64,000 bases of DNA from positions 682,001 through 746,000 of the forward strand of contig JAIXMG010000012.1 in NCBI GenBank assembly GCA_025201345.1, written 5' to 3'. The DNA comes from Thamnidium elegans. Taxonomy: Eukaryota > Mucoromycota > Mucoromycetes > Mucorales > Mucoraceae. Shown here piece by piece: positions 1 through 11,467 of this stretch (position 1 is the stretch's first letter; each line of letters begins with the position of its first letter). Position numbers and translations under genes: made by a program. The notes beneath the pieces were generated by a model that did not search any database, was not told the DNA's origin, and saw only the letters and a list, made by a program, of their open reading frames with translations.

Positions 1-869
1 TGTCGACTCAGTCTTTATCGCTTTTGTTGTTGTTACATTATTTAACTTTTCTTCTTCATTTGGTGAAAATATTAATTTGCTAGTTTTCATACTAAAAAAA
101 CTTACCAAAATGAATTTTTTATTTTAAAACAGAAAAAAAAAGGGGGAAAATAATTATAAAAAAAAAAAATTATTATATCATTAAAAAAAGTCACCGGAAT
201 TTTTAAAAACCAGATATAAATTTTAGTGACATATCGAAAAAAAGCAATACTATGTAGTAAAAGTTTATTTCTGTACTATGCGCAGGTTAATGAGTAATAA
301 TACGTCTACCTATATATATATATATATATAAGCTGTTATTTCGAAAATAAGATTATTTTTTTTTATATGTATGCGTTACCTTCTAAAAAATATTACTCGT
401 CATCGACGGTAGGCCTCGTAGCTAAGGAAGGATTAACTGACATTGGAGGGAAAAAACGGGAAAAGTAACACCAAAAATAAACATAGTAAGCCTAGATAAG
501 CTTATCTCTTTTTCTTTTTTCAAATACATAACATTATTAACCTTCTTTTCACTATGTTGGTAGTAATTATAAGTGTGATTGAACTTCGCATTATGATTGA
601 GATTTTTCATATCTTTTATGATTATGATATTTGAGATTTATACTTTTTAGATTTATGTTTTTAAACGGACTATGTTGCTATGATAATCTTTATAAGATTA
701 TGTTTCTTATTAATTGGTGTTTTATTATGTACGAGCTACCCTCAAATACCACACCGCCATTAACATTAACAACTCCTGCCAAATATATCTCAAACTTATA
801 TTAAAAAAATAAAATTGACTTAATTAATAAGCAGGAACTTTGTTTTTATTTCAAACAGTGATTATACCA
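1..869. other. AT-rich spacer, no gene seen
   Basis: No convincing coding region on either strand. There are poly-A and poly-T runs and a short TA repeat near 310-330. The only open frame of note (minus, 422-610) is low-complexity and lacks splice or family support. Confidence 0.5.
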
Positions 870-1502
870 GCACGAGTACATACTTTCCATATCAACAAGT
901 CGCATTTGAAGATTCAAACTTCTGTGCATTATGAAAAATACGTTTGAATATGAAAAACATTGAAATTTGCTATTGCAAAAATCCAAAAAAGCCACTCCTC
1001 TGCTCTAAAAAATCATTGGAACTTAAACCTTTGGAATACCACCAATATCCGGCCAAGCTGAAAGAAGCGAAACAATGAAAGAGTAAAAATTTATAAAGTT
1101 TTGATAAACGTATGGACTACTAGTTTTTTTTTTTTCTTTTTCATCTGCTTAAAATTAGCGCTGGTGTTTCCTCAAGCATTCCAGTGCTTGTACAAGCACC
1201 TGTGCTTAACATTTAACCATGATGAGCGTTAAAGCCAGCGTTGAATTGTGAATTTTTGTACGCTAATAACTTAACATGATAGTAAATATAATGTACAATA
1301 CTTTCACAAGGAGTTTTCGAGAAGTTATTTTTTAGAGGATTTCATATTTAAACAGATGAAAGGAAATTTTTATTAATTTCAATGACATATTTTTCTTAAT
1401 GCACAGAAGTTTGAATCTTCAAATGCGACAAGTCGGTCTGAAAAACCCCGACATCTGAAATTTTAAAATGCGGCTTGTTGATATGGAAAGGCTGTACTAG
1501 TA
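868..1502. repeat. Imperfect 0.63-kb palindrome (foldback element)
   Basis: The left arm at about 870-931 is repeated in inverted form at about 1399-1500. The block 898-931 matches the complement of 1399-1432 over about 32 bp. The next block outward (872-897) matches the complement of about 1470-1497, with a roughly 37-bp insertion in the right arm. The middle holds a perfect 16-bp palindrome, gtgcttgtacaagcac, at 1184-1199, close to the symmetry centre, and weaker inverted similarity continues between the arms. The right arm overlaps the last codons of the Reg1-like gene. It could be a MITE-like or foldback element, or an inverted duplication of the gene end. Confidence 0.7.
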
Positions 1503-2595
1503 TTTTTCCGTTCCAGTAACGATGCAGATTTTTTTACTTGTGACTGAGGTTTAATTTGTTGTGTAGTTGTAGCAGTGAAAAGGGTACGATTAAAAACAGT
1601 AGAAAACGTTTGATACATTATCCAAGCAGTAAAAGAAACAGCGGAAACGCAAAACTGTACTAAATCTCTATTTGGAGTTTTTATAATTTGTTGATTTGTT
1701 AATTTTTGTTTCTTTCCAAACAACGAAGAAAATAATGCACTCTTCAAGTAAGACCCAACTTGAATGATGACGTTCCATATGTCTTCATCTTCATCATCAG
1801 AATCTTCTTCTTCTCCTTCCGAGTCCAAGTTGAAATAGCCTGCTGTAGATTTTTTATTAAATGACTCTTTTACTGGTGTCTCCGGTAAATATTTAACTTG
1901 CGTAATATTTGGATTAAATCGTACGCTTTGTTTGCCAGATTCGGATACACATTTTGACCAGTATCGATCGTTTGTTAACCAATAATCTTTTTGTAGCATG
2001 ATATTTGAGGATTGTATTGTCTTTTTTAATACTGGTTTTAATGATGATGATGATGAATATGTTTTTAAAATAGGTGCAGATAAAAATGATAATGAAGGAT
2101 GAGTATTTAAATCAGATGATGATTCAGGTGGCATATACAATGGTCCATAAAGCCCTAATAATAATAATAATAATGTTTAATGATAAATGTTTATAGAAAA
2201 AGAAGAGATCATTTGTTCTTACATGTAATATCAGATTCTTTTTGCCTATAATACATTGCATAAGTTATTAGTATAAAAAAGAAAATAATGTACAAATAAT
2301 ATATATGTACATGCACATACCAATTCACGGAAGATGGATCTATCATTTGATTTGAGCAACTTAATTTATTGGTACATGAACGTGCCATTTGTCTCCAAAT
2401 TGCATTTTGATATCTAATTTGCCGTACTTTTTCTGTGGAGAATTTTTTTAATTCTTTTTTAGTTGCTGTTTGTTGACTTGTAGTTATATTAAATGCCGTT
2501 TTTGATTTTTGTCTTTGTAATTCTCTATGTGCTTGAATTAAATCTGAACAAGACCATTCGTGTGATAAATAATCTATGCTTACGCTAGCTTTCAT
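1463..2595 (-). CDS. Reg1-like regulatory subunit of PP1 phosphatase (DUF1752 / AreA GATA-like domain)
   Basis: Predicted 329-residue protein from three exons on the minus strand: 2595-2321, 2245-2223 and 2154-1463. Splice signals are GTATGT/TATAG and GTAAGA/ATTAG. The 23-nt middle exon is needed to keep phase, and it completes the domain ending in ITWLYGPLY near residues 97-106. The N-terminus (DYLSHEWSCSDLI, later NAIWRQMAR) matches the fungal DUF1752 domain found in Reg1/Reg2-type proteins. An RVxF-like PP1-docking motif, QSVRFNP, lies near residue 178, followed by an acidic stretch. A hydrophobic segment near 275-295 could be a membrane anchor. In yeast such proteins direct Glc7 phosphatase in glucose signalling; that role is inferred here. 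The final residues overlap the palindrome described separately. Confidence 0.8.
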
Positions 2596-3892
2596 TTTTA
2601 AAAAAGAAAAAAGAAAAAGAAAGAGACGGGAATAAAAAAGAAAAAAATAAATAAAAAATCTCTTTCCCCTTTTGTCTATTTAATATATATTTTTTTCCCA
2701 CAAATTTCGAAACACTTGTTGGTTTTATTTTGGGCCAAAACAAAATCATCTTCTGATACATCGCGACGTTAAATATACACACACAGACCTAGTTACACAC
2801 TTATAAAGGGTACATGAATAAATAATTTTAATTGTGCATATAATTTATGTAGTTCATCGTGTTTAAAAATGCACAACTATTTCTTTCGCCAGTGAAGGGG
2901 AATAATATACAGAGCTGCAATGTCGGGCTTTATTAGTTGAAAACATGGTAACGCAGGCGTAAAAAAAAAAGTTGTATCATGCGTTTTATTTTTATTTTAT
3001 GGAGGTACAATAATTAATAAAAGATTGTCCGAGATTGTTTTTCTTCTTTCTAAAACATATATTATAATGAGGGGAAATTTAAGTTTTGGAGGTACCAGTT
3101 GGTTTTTTAGGAGGCGTCATTTTATCGCATAGTAAGGTACCACTATTTAATGAGACATGTGGCTTCAAATTATTATCATTCGAATATTATATACAAGATT
3201 TATAATATCTAATTTTGTAATCATCATTCTCTGGGCGTTTCAATTAAATATGGAAATAATAAATATCGGATATTCCTACCTTGGTTAAAACACTTTTTGT
3301 TTACAACTATTTAAACTGACAAAGTCTTTTTTGTTTTACTAGATTTATATATAAATAACGTCGTATTGTATAATCGGATATATCAACTACAAACATATAT
3401 CCCGATTTATATAACAAAAAGGAATATCTATTCAAGTTTGAGCCATGTAAGGTATATCTTTTTTTAATTTACCAATTGTTTGTGAAACGCAATAAATATC
3501 GTCTCTTTTTTTTTTTTTTCTCCCTCTTGATTTCACATTAAGGTCATTTGAAAGCGACCTGCTTTTCTTTCTCACTGAAATCCCGAACTATATTAAGTCG
3601 CATAGCAACAGCTGGTACCTGAACACATACACTACTTTTTAGACAACACAAGTTCCCACAGGAGTTTTTTTTTTATCTTTTTTTTTTATCCTAAGACTGA
3701 CCCATTATGACAAGAATAATATATCATTTTACTTTTTTTATTTTTTTTATTTTTCTATTTTTTTTTTATTTTTCTATTTTTTTTTTTTTTTTCTTCTTCT
3801 TGACCAATATTGGTCATATTTAAGAGAAAAGCAAAAAAAAAAATAAAAAAAAATCCTTTTAGTTTTAAAAAATATTTTTATGGGTTAGTTAT
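2596..3892. other. Spacer between two minus-strand genes
   Basis: AT-rich, with long T runs at 3500-3520 and 3650-3800. It should hold the Reg1-like promoter and the HMG gene 3' end. No coding exon was recognised. Confidence 0.5.
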
Positions 3893-4394
3893 TTAATCGC
3901 TATCATCAGAGTCAGAGCTAGAGCTATCCTCAGAATCGGAATCAGAGCTAGAGGATTCCTCAACGACCTTTTTTGCAGCCTTAGTAGGAGCAGCCTTGGT
4001 AGCCTTTGCAGGAGCGGTCTTGCTAGCCTTAGCGGGCTTAGTGGGGGAAGTGACTTTGGAAGTCTTAGCAGGCTTAGCGGGTGCAACGGGAGCAGCAGGA
4101 GCAGCCTTAGCGGCTTTAGAAGACTTTGTGGGAGAGGCAGCAGCCTTGGGAGGAAGGGCAACAGGCTTGATTTCCTTCTTGGGCTTCTTTTCTGTATGGT
4201 CCTCGTTTTGTGAAGCTTCGTAGATGGCCATTTCCTTGTTATATTTCTCTCTCTCTTCCTTTGCTCTTTCATTGAAGGGCTATAAATAAATGACAAGATT
4301 AGAATATATTCTTTTTAAACTTTCTACGTCTCTTTTTCTCCTCCCCTTTTTCTTTTTCTCTCTATCTCTCTTTCTCTATATATTTTTATATATG

Positions 4395-4447
<53 letters not shown>

Positions 4448-4889
4448 TTTTTACCTTTCTTTCTTCATCGGAAAGTCTTTGCCATCTGGCACCGTAAATC
4501 TTTGACTTTTCGGCAAAAGTAGCATCAGGGTTAGCCTTTTCTACTTCTTCTCTGATGGAGTTTGTGAACAAGAAAAAGTTAGAAGTAGGGAGCTTAGGTG
4601 CGTTAGGATCTCTACGTTTCTTTTTGTGTTCTACAGCAGGAAGTTCATCAGTGAATTTATCAGACATGAAAATGTCGACAAGATCAGTCAAGTTTTGAGC
4701 AATACTGGCAATGATTTGGTGTGCCTATAAAAGAAACACGGGTTATTGAGATGAAAACGCGTTTTACTATACTCTTTTTTTTTCTTCTTCTTCTTCAGAG
4801 TATTCTATACAATGCTCTTTTTTTAAAAAAGAAAAAAAAAAGGAAGGCCCTAAGTTTGTTACCTTGGCAACTCTTTCTTCCTTGGACAT
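3893..4889 (-). CDS. HMG-box chromatin protein with H1-like tail
   Basis: 227 residues from three exons: 4889-4863, 4724-4455 and 4279-3893, all joined in phase 0. The first exon codes only MSKEERVAK. A basic lead-in KKKRRDPNAPKLP (residues 43-55) opens a single HMG box that runs to about residue 117 and continues across intron 2 with PFNERAKEEREKYNKEM. The remainder is a low-complexity Ala/Lys/Pro tail resembling histone H1. It ends in about 20 Ser/Asp/Glu residues typical of casein kinase 2 targets. HMG-box proteins of this kind bind and bend DNA without strong sequence preference; nuclear location is inferred. Intron 2 contains a long TA microsatellite. A CCAAT sequence and a TCCGGACCGG palindrome lie upstream. 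Confidence 0.9.
4385..4439. repeat. TA microsatellite in an intron of the HMG-box gene
   Basis: About 55 bp of alternating TA, with a few TG steps, next to a poly-T run. It sits just inside the donor side of intron 2 (4280-4454). Confidence 0.9.
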
Positions 4890-5828
4890 CTTCAAAAGGT
4901 TTTAGGTAGGTTATAAAGGTATAATAAGGGAATATTCCCTCACTCTCTTTTTTTATCACCCTCCCTCAAAGAAAAAAAACGTACGTGGCCTAGCCAATCA
5001 CACCCCCTAGTGCAATGTACTAGAGGGTCAGCCGAAAACGAATTTTTTTCAACGTGATACCCGCCGGTCCGGACTACAGCGTCCCTGTAGCAAAAAGCTG
5101 CCTGGTTCCCATTCATTTTATCGTAACGCATAATCAGTCATTTCACAACTGACCAACATTATTTACTACTATATAATAACGTTCGATTTCAACTCGTCTA
5201 ATTCGTATTTAAACTATAAAATTGCTAGTATAATTTGAATTTTTTTAGTTCTGTATAATTTGAATCCTACATCTTTTCTTAATACACTTTCAACATACCT
5301 GAATTAACATAGCAACCAATTGTCTATGTCATAGCAACCATGCATATGGGTAACATAACAAAGCATTAAATAACAATTTATAGCATAGCAGCCAATTTAC
5401 AGTAGCATGAATTCCCGGTACGTCGGAAATGTTTTCCGCTAAAAAAAAAAAAAAAAAAGTGATATTTTAAATGTACAGCGATACTGAACCAACCAAGGAG
5501 AAGAGTGGATCCCTTATTTTTCCATAAAAGGTGAAAAATCTCACATTGAGTATTTAAAAAAAATGTGTACAAAAAAAAAAAGATTTAAGCTCACATTCAT
5601 TGAGCGACTATCTATCATGTGTCCTGTCAGCCGTCCTCTTCAACTCCCAACATTGAGAAAATCGGAAAATTACCTTACATAACAAGTGCAAGCTATATAT
5701 CTTCGTTATCTTAAAAGCCTCATGATCCCTCCTACACAGTCACTTTTTTTTTTTTAAAAACGCAATAAATTCGATAATGAGTAATAACAACACTCTTCTT
5801 CTCTTTATATTATTAACTATTTTCTTTT
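4890..5828. other. Divergent promoter region between the HMG-box and SLC35F6-like genes
   Basis: Near the HMG gene it contains the CCAAT sequence agccaatca (about 4993-5001, plus strand) and a 10-bp palindrome CCGGTCCGGA at 5064-5073. The rest is AT-rich with no exon recognised. Confidence 0.5.
5064..5073 (-). promoter_or_regulatory. TCCGGACCGG motif upstream of the HMG-box gene
   Basis: Read on the coding strand of the HMG gene this is TCCGGACCGG, about 175-184 bp before its start codon. The same ten bases occur twice upstream of RPS2, once at an almost equal distance. A regulatory role is inferred only from that recurrence in AT-rich DNA. Confidence 0.35.
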
Positions 5829-7305
5829 ATGCCTTCCCGTACTTCAACTACCACTGGTGTTTCTACAACACTCGTGTTAGTGGTGGGAATGCTTGTGTCT
5901 GGTAAAATCAACCCTCCCCCCTTACGTATCATTGAATACTTTTAATACTAACATGCTTTATCTTAGGTGTGTGTAATACTATTCTTAATAAATACCAAGA
6001 CATGCAATGTGTTGGTAATTGTGAAGATCCTGATCCTAAAAACAGGCATTATTTTGAACAACCTATTTGGCAAACGTAAATATACACATAAGCAAATATA
6101 ATTTATTTATTTATTTATTTTTTAAAAAAAAATACGAATTTTATAGACTCAATATGTTTGTGGGTGAGTTTGCAGTTTGGAGTGTCTATCTCTATCAAGT
6201 TTACCAAAAGAAACAAGATCGTCTTAAACCGATTCCTCCTTCTGCCGTAAATCAATTAGATGCTGCAGCTTTGGTAGATGACGTAGATCAACATTTGATA
6301 AAAATACAAGAAGAACTCCCTGAATTAAAAGGCTGGAAATCATTATTATTCTGGATTCCTACGTTATGTGATATGACTGCAACTACAGTAAGTATATATA
6401 ATATCGTGTGAATTTTTTTTTTTTTTTTTTTACGGGGAGAGGTAGACTGATGGGTATAATTTCAGGTTATGAATGTTGGCTTGATTTTAACTTCAGCAAG
6501 TGTCTATCAAATGTTAAGAGGCGCTGTCGTTATTTTTACTGGTTTGTTCAGTTACTTTTTTTTGAACCGTCGCTTACGCGTATTTGAATGGTGGTCACTT
6601 ATCATGGTCGTTGTTGGTGTGGGAATTGTAGGTCTTTCCTCTGTTCTTTTCCCTCAAAAGAAACCTAGCGCATCTCTTGAAGATAACGAATTTGACGTTG
6701 CCTCCTTATTAGGTGTTGGTTTAGTTTTGGGTGCCCAAATATTTACAGCCACTATGTTTGTTGTAGAAGAAAAGATTTTAAGTCGTTACAAAGTTACTCC
6801 TTTAAAGGCAGTTGGTCTTGAAGGGTCGTTTGGTCTTATCTCTGTTTTAGCTGCCATGCCTATTCTTCACGTCGCTTTAGGAGAAAAATATCCCTCCTTT
6901 AATATTGTTCAAGGCTATCACGACTTTTTTGATAACCCTGTTGTATGGCAAACCGGTTTAGCCATCAGTGTTTCTATTGCCTTTTTCAATTGGTTTGGTC
7001 TTTCCATTACTTCAGCTATTTCCGCAACTGCAAGAAGTACAATTGATGCATGCAGGTAAATTTATATTTGTACATTTTTAGTATATTAAAAAAAAAATAT
7101 GTGTATTCAAGCTGTATTACGTAGAACTTTGTTTATCTGGATGGTTTCTCTTTATTTGGGTTGGGAACAATTCTCATGGGTTCAAGTCATTGGTTTTATT
7201 GTGATGGTGACAGGTACATTCTACTTTAACGGTGTACTTAAATGGCCTTTCGTCGCCGAGGAAGAAGAGGAAGAAACTGCACCTCTTTTATCTCATGAGG
7301 AATAG
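5829..7305 (+). CDS. SLC35F6-like drug/metabolite transporter
   Basis: 397 residues from five exons: 5829-5901, 5967-6075, 6147-6387, 6466-7055 and 7125-7305. Intron 1 has a TACTAAC branch site. The protein is rich in membrane helices. The early motif GVCNTILNKYQD followed by NMFVGEF fits the SLC35F6 branch of the DMT superfamily, as does the later pairing of LRGAVVIFTGLFS with ISATARSTIDACRT. The C-terminus is acidic and ends in APLLSHEE; E-TAP-LL fits an acidic di-leucine signal, suggesting sorting to the vacuole or lysosome-like compartment. Human SLC35F6 is lysosomal and mitochondrial; the substrate is not established. The start was chosen because it opens directly into helix 1 and gives normal family length. 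Confidence 0.85.
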
Positions 7306-8091
7306 ATGACCATTATTATTTAATTTTTTCTGATTATATATTGCATTTTTATTTTGTTGTTTTATATATTACTCTGTTACTATTTTTTTTATATATAAAA
7401 TTCGATATGATTTCATGTCACGTGATGAATTACAAAATCCAACGTAAAATAAGTAAAGCATATTCCTTTATAAAGTTACTGCTGAGCTTTTGTAATTAAA
7501 AACCTTAATTAAAAAAAAAACCTTTTTTTTTTCTTCCTATTAAACAAGTAACTGAGATCATGAAATAAAAATATACGATTGGTTTTCATTTTACAATATT
7601 AAATAGACATAAAAATGATCACTTGACTTAGAGCATTAATTTTGTAAACAAATATAATCGGTACATGTTTTCGTTAGGTACGCTAAAAAGTTTTTAAACC
7701 TTACCTCGGTTTCAAATACGCGCAAGTATCCCTTGACATGTAATACATTTTCGGATGAATACGGATCACGAAAAGAGGAACTACAATATGCATTCATTAT
7801 GCTTCTTAGTTTACTAAGCCTTTAAAATTATACAATGGAATGGCAAAATAACTTATGCGATTACAAGCATAGCTGTACTCTAACGTAAGCAATTATTTAT
7901 GAATTACAGATAAAAGTAAAATAATACAAATAAACAAGAACTTTTTTTTTTTTTAAAAAAAAAAAAAGTATTTATATACACAATGTTTCAATTTTATAAT
8001 GAGTGAAAACTTTATTTCTAATTTTGGTGGCCATAAAGTGTTTTAGAAACGGACAAAAAAGAGGAAAGGAGGGAGGTATATATAAAAACAG
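7306..8091. other. Spacer between convergent genes
   Basis: Contains the 3' ends of the SLC35F6-like and DUF202 genes and a T14A13 tract at 7942-7967. No coding region was recognised. Confidence 0.5.
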
Positions 8092-8907
8092 TTATTGTCT
8101 TTGAAGTAGGTTTATAAATACAATGATAAGTGCAACGAAAGTGGCAGCAGAGCTTACAATGATGATGCCGCGACTTGCAGGAAAATAGCCTTTGGTCATT
8201 GCTACTTGTGAGTGAAAGTATCGAATAAGTGCAAATATCATATAAAAGATACCAATAACAACAAAGGATACACCCAATGGCCTACCTATTGAAGCCATCT
8301 CTTCTGCCATTTCTGGGTCTTTAAACATATCCTTGTCTAATCGAAATAATTGTGTGATCGCTATAACAATGTACATTATTAAAAAAAAAAGTGATCTATT
8401 TTATTTTTTTTATTTGTTCAAAAACTTACCAACGCCGATAGAAATTGTAGATAGACTGGTTCTAACCCAAGCTAGATATGTCCGTTCATTGGCTAAAAAT
8501 GAAATAAATGAGACATTGTGATAGAATTTTAAAAAAATACATAACTAACCTAAATGGTCCCTTGCCACGGCAACGTTATTTTCCAAGTATAAAGAGAACG
8601 AAAACAGATCAAAAAAGGATTCCCAGCGTTGTACATACGCTATACCGTTTATATTGGATCGTGTCTGCTTTGTCCGTAATTCTCTGTCTTCTTTGTCTTC
8701 ACCTGTTGTTTCTCTAGTTGGGCATCGCTCCGGTTGAAAATATTCGTCGTCTTCTATTTCACGAATAGATGTTGAAAATGAAGAACAACGGTGTATAGAG
8801 AGCGAATCAACTGCTTGTCGATATAATGGGTCTACTGATTCAGAAAATGCTAAATAATTTTGTCGTGTTTGCACCGTCGACATAATAGGCCTGGATTCTG
8901 AACTCAT
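8092..8907 (-). CDS. DUF202 family membrane protein
   Basis: 229 residues from three exons: 8907-8550, 8492-8430 and 8360-8092 (phases 1 and 1). The N-terminal 110 residues are Ser/Glu-rich and probably cytosolic. The DUF202 signature ARDHLANERTYLAWVRTS spans the first splice junction, which strongly supports the join. Three hydrophobic helices follow: one in STISIGVAITQLF, one near GVSFVVIGIFYMIFALI and one at the C-terminus in IIVSSAATFVALIIVFI. DUF202 proteins are small membrane proteins of uncertain function. The related domain in yeast Vtc1 belongs to the vacuolar polyphosphate polymerase complex, but this longer protein is not clearly Vtc1. A TATATAA sequence lies about 75 bp upstream. 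Confidence 0.85.
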
Positions 8908-10907
8908 TGCTATTATGATAAATTGCTTATAAAGAAGATAAAAAAAGAAGAAAATGTAAAAATGTATGCAATTTGTAGAGGTTTATATAAGAAAAAAATT
9001 AAATTTAGTAGGAGTTCAAATTATGTCATGTATCCATTATTCCTTAGTATCAGTTGGTGATCAAAAAAATATAATCACATTGTCAAATCATTCGTCAAAG
9101 GATATGACCTGAATAACCAGGAAAGAAGAAAGAAAAAAAAACCTTAAATTTACGGATATTCAATGTATTATTGTTACACTGTTAGAGCAAAGTTAGACTA
9201 TATATTTAATGGTGTGAGGTCGGTATTTATTTTATTTAACTACACATGGCTATAGAAGTGCATCAATCTAGTTCAAAGCCGAATAAAAGAAAAATGCCTT
9301 CCTTTTTTCCAAATTAAAATACATGCAAATATCATCTATACTTATTAGTAGTAAATGCTTATTGGAATGTTACATGTTGAATTTATTAAACCGAAATTAT
9401 GAGTGGACGGAAACATCTGTTTTAGGCATTTCATTCATATACAATAAAAAATAAGGTACCACCAATAGAAAAATCTTGGAGTCAAAAAAAAAAACGGGAG
9501 TGTTTTCCCTAAGCCATATTTTAACTTGAAAATATAAGTTACAATATAGTTAATAGTTTATAAATCTATTTAAAACGCTTATAACGTATGAGTATTTAGC
9601 CCGGAATTAACAAAGGAGGTACAACTAAAGATTAAAGTATTAAACTAATAAAATTAATGGATGCATTGAGTTTTATTTACTTCAGTGTGTACTTGGGAAT
9701 AGATTTATTACCGGAATAACTAGTAGGTTTAAATGTGTATAGCTACCCCCAGTTTTATCGTATAAATATCATAATAGAAACATATTCCTAAAAAGTTAGT
9801 TATTTAATCTTGATAAAAAGGGGTCGATTTGACTATGATATATAGGATATACGAGTTATTCTAAAAAATTGCAATATATACATGAGTTAATATGACGAAT
9901 ATTAGTATTGCATATATTTGTGTCGTACATTCTGCATCTAATATACTTATTTGTCTAATAAGAGTATTTATAGTAAGATACATACGGTTTTATGCCTTAT
10001 CACTTAGGAATTACGCCATTCTTTAAAAAAGTGAACACAAAACACAGTTAAGATTCAAATTTTATTTAAAATAAGCTTTTTTTTTATTTTAACTTCAACA
10101 ATAATAATAAAACTCCACCCGCCATAGCCTCTTTTACTGTTTCTGCTTGTTTGCAAGTTCCATGTAAAAAATACTTTTAGTAAAAATTCAAAAAAAAGGG
10201 GGGGGGGGTTTAAATAGTAAGTAAAGGTGTAATATGGCATATTATTTCTGCTGAAAGATAGTAGCTTCTATGAGTCTTGTAGTAGTTGTAACAGTAAAAC
10301 CCGTGTCAAATATCAATGAGTTTGATGTTTACCACATGATTTGTAGATTCGATCGGCATCAAATATTTGAATAACAATACTTCAGCAAAATTAGAAAGCT
10401 ACTAGGTGCGACTATAGGTTACACTTTTTTTTAGTCACCTAGTATAATTTGGTCGAGGACCTTTTTAGTAATTTTTTATATATTCTGAATAAAAAGGATT
10501 TAAAACGCTTCCAGTGATATTATGTAACCTTTCTTTGACCTATTTTATTTTGAAAAAAATACATTTTTAGTTATAATTCAGTTTCTTCTTCTTTTCGCAT
10601 AACATGTATAAAATACCAATATATATATATATATATTTGTATGAAAGGTAACTAAAAAGAATCAAAAGAATAAGATGTTTATTCCATGTTTATATTTACA
10701 AATAATTTACATGTACAATTACGTCTTTTCATAGTGTTACGTTTTAAAAATAAAAAAGAATTTTCTAGTAATCTTTATACCATTGATGAAACATGGCACT
10801 ATTATCTGATATTCCAAGATTACCGCTATTGTTTATCAAAAAAGTGTTTGATAAAAGTTTTTGACGTTTCTGTTGTTGCTCAAAGACCATTAAATTTCAG
10901 TCACGCT

Positions 10908-10920
10908 TCCGGACCGGATC
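10908..10920 (+). promoter_or_regulatory. TCCGGACCGGATC motif, distal copy
   Basis: First of two identical 13-mers upstream of RPS2, 548 bp before its start codon. The core ten bases are shared with the HMG-box gene upstream region. Confidence 0.3.
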
Positions 10921-11274
10921 AAAGAAAGGTGTAAACAACTTGTTCTTTGCATGACAAACAGTAAATCGTTCATAATAAGCATGTTCCCGAGGGGTAGAAA
11001 TGCTGTTATTTATATCAAGTGATATAGAGTGGTTACAGCAAAAGCTTTCTTCAAACTCGGATACCACCACGTCAAAGTATGTGTTTCAAAAAAAAAAAAT
11101 TTTAATACCGTCTCCTTTTTTCTTAAGAAGAAGAGAACTAGTTTATGTCGTATACACAACATTTTATATGTATTGTCAACATTTTAACTTCTGTAAAAAG
11201 CTTAATTCTAAAGCTTACTGAATTTGTGCATTAAACTTTTTCTGGGAGTCAAAAAGTACTATGGCCGCAGAGAC

Positions 11275-11287
11275 TCCGGACCGGATC
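11275..11287 (+). promoter_or_regulatory. TCCGGACCGGATC motif, proximal copy
   Basis: Second identical 13-mer, ending 181 bp before the RPS2 start codon. This is nearly the distance seen for the motif upstream of the HMG-box gene. Confidence 0.35.
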
Positions 11288-11467
11288 CATAATTGAAATC
11301 CGCTTCTCAACTTCTCTAAAATAGGACGCACGATTGCGAAAATGTGTAGATTCTTTCTTCATTGATAATTATAAAGTGAGTACCTATACATCAATTCGAC
11401 AATAAAGTTATGAAGAACAAAAGAAAGACTCGATATTAACAGATGGATGATTTTCTCAATGAATAGT

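Larger units (their letters stand above)
8908..11467. other. Long AT-rich spacer upstream of RPS2
   Basis: About 2.5 kb without a supported gene. A 23-codon frame at 9246 (MAIEVHQSSSKPNKRKMP) looks coding-like but stops at once and may be a relic. Open frames at 10686-10934 and 11000-11221 have no family resemblance. The right end carries the RPS2 promoter with two TCCGGACCGGATC copies. Confidence 0.45.
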
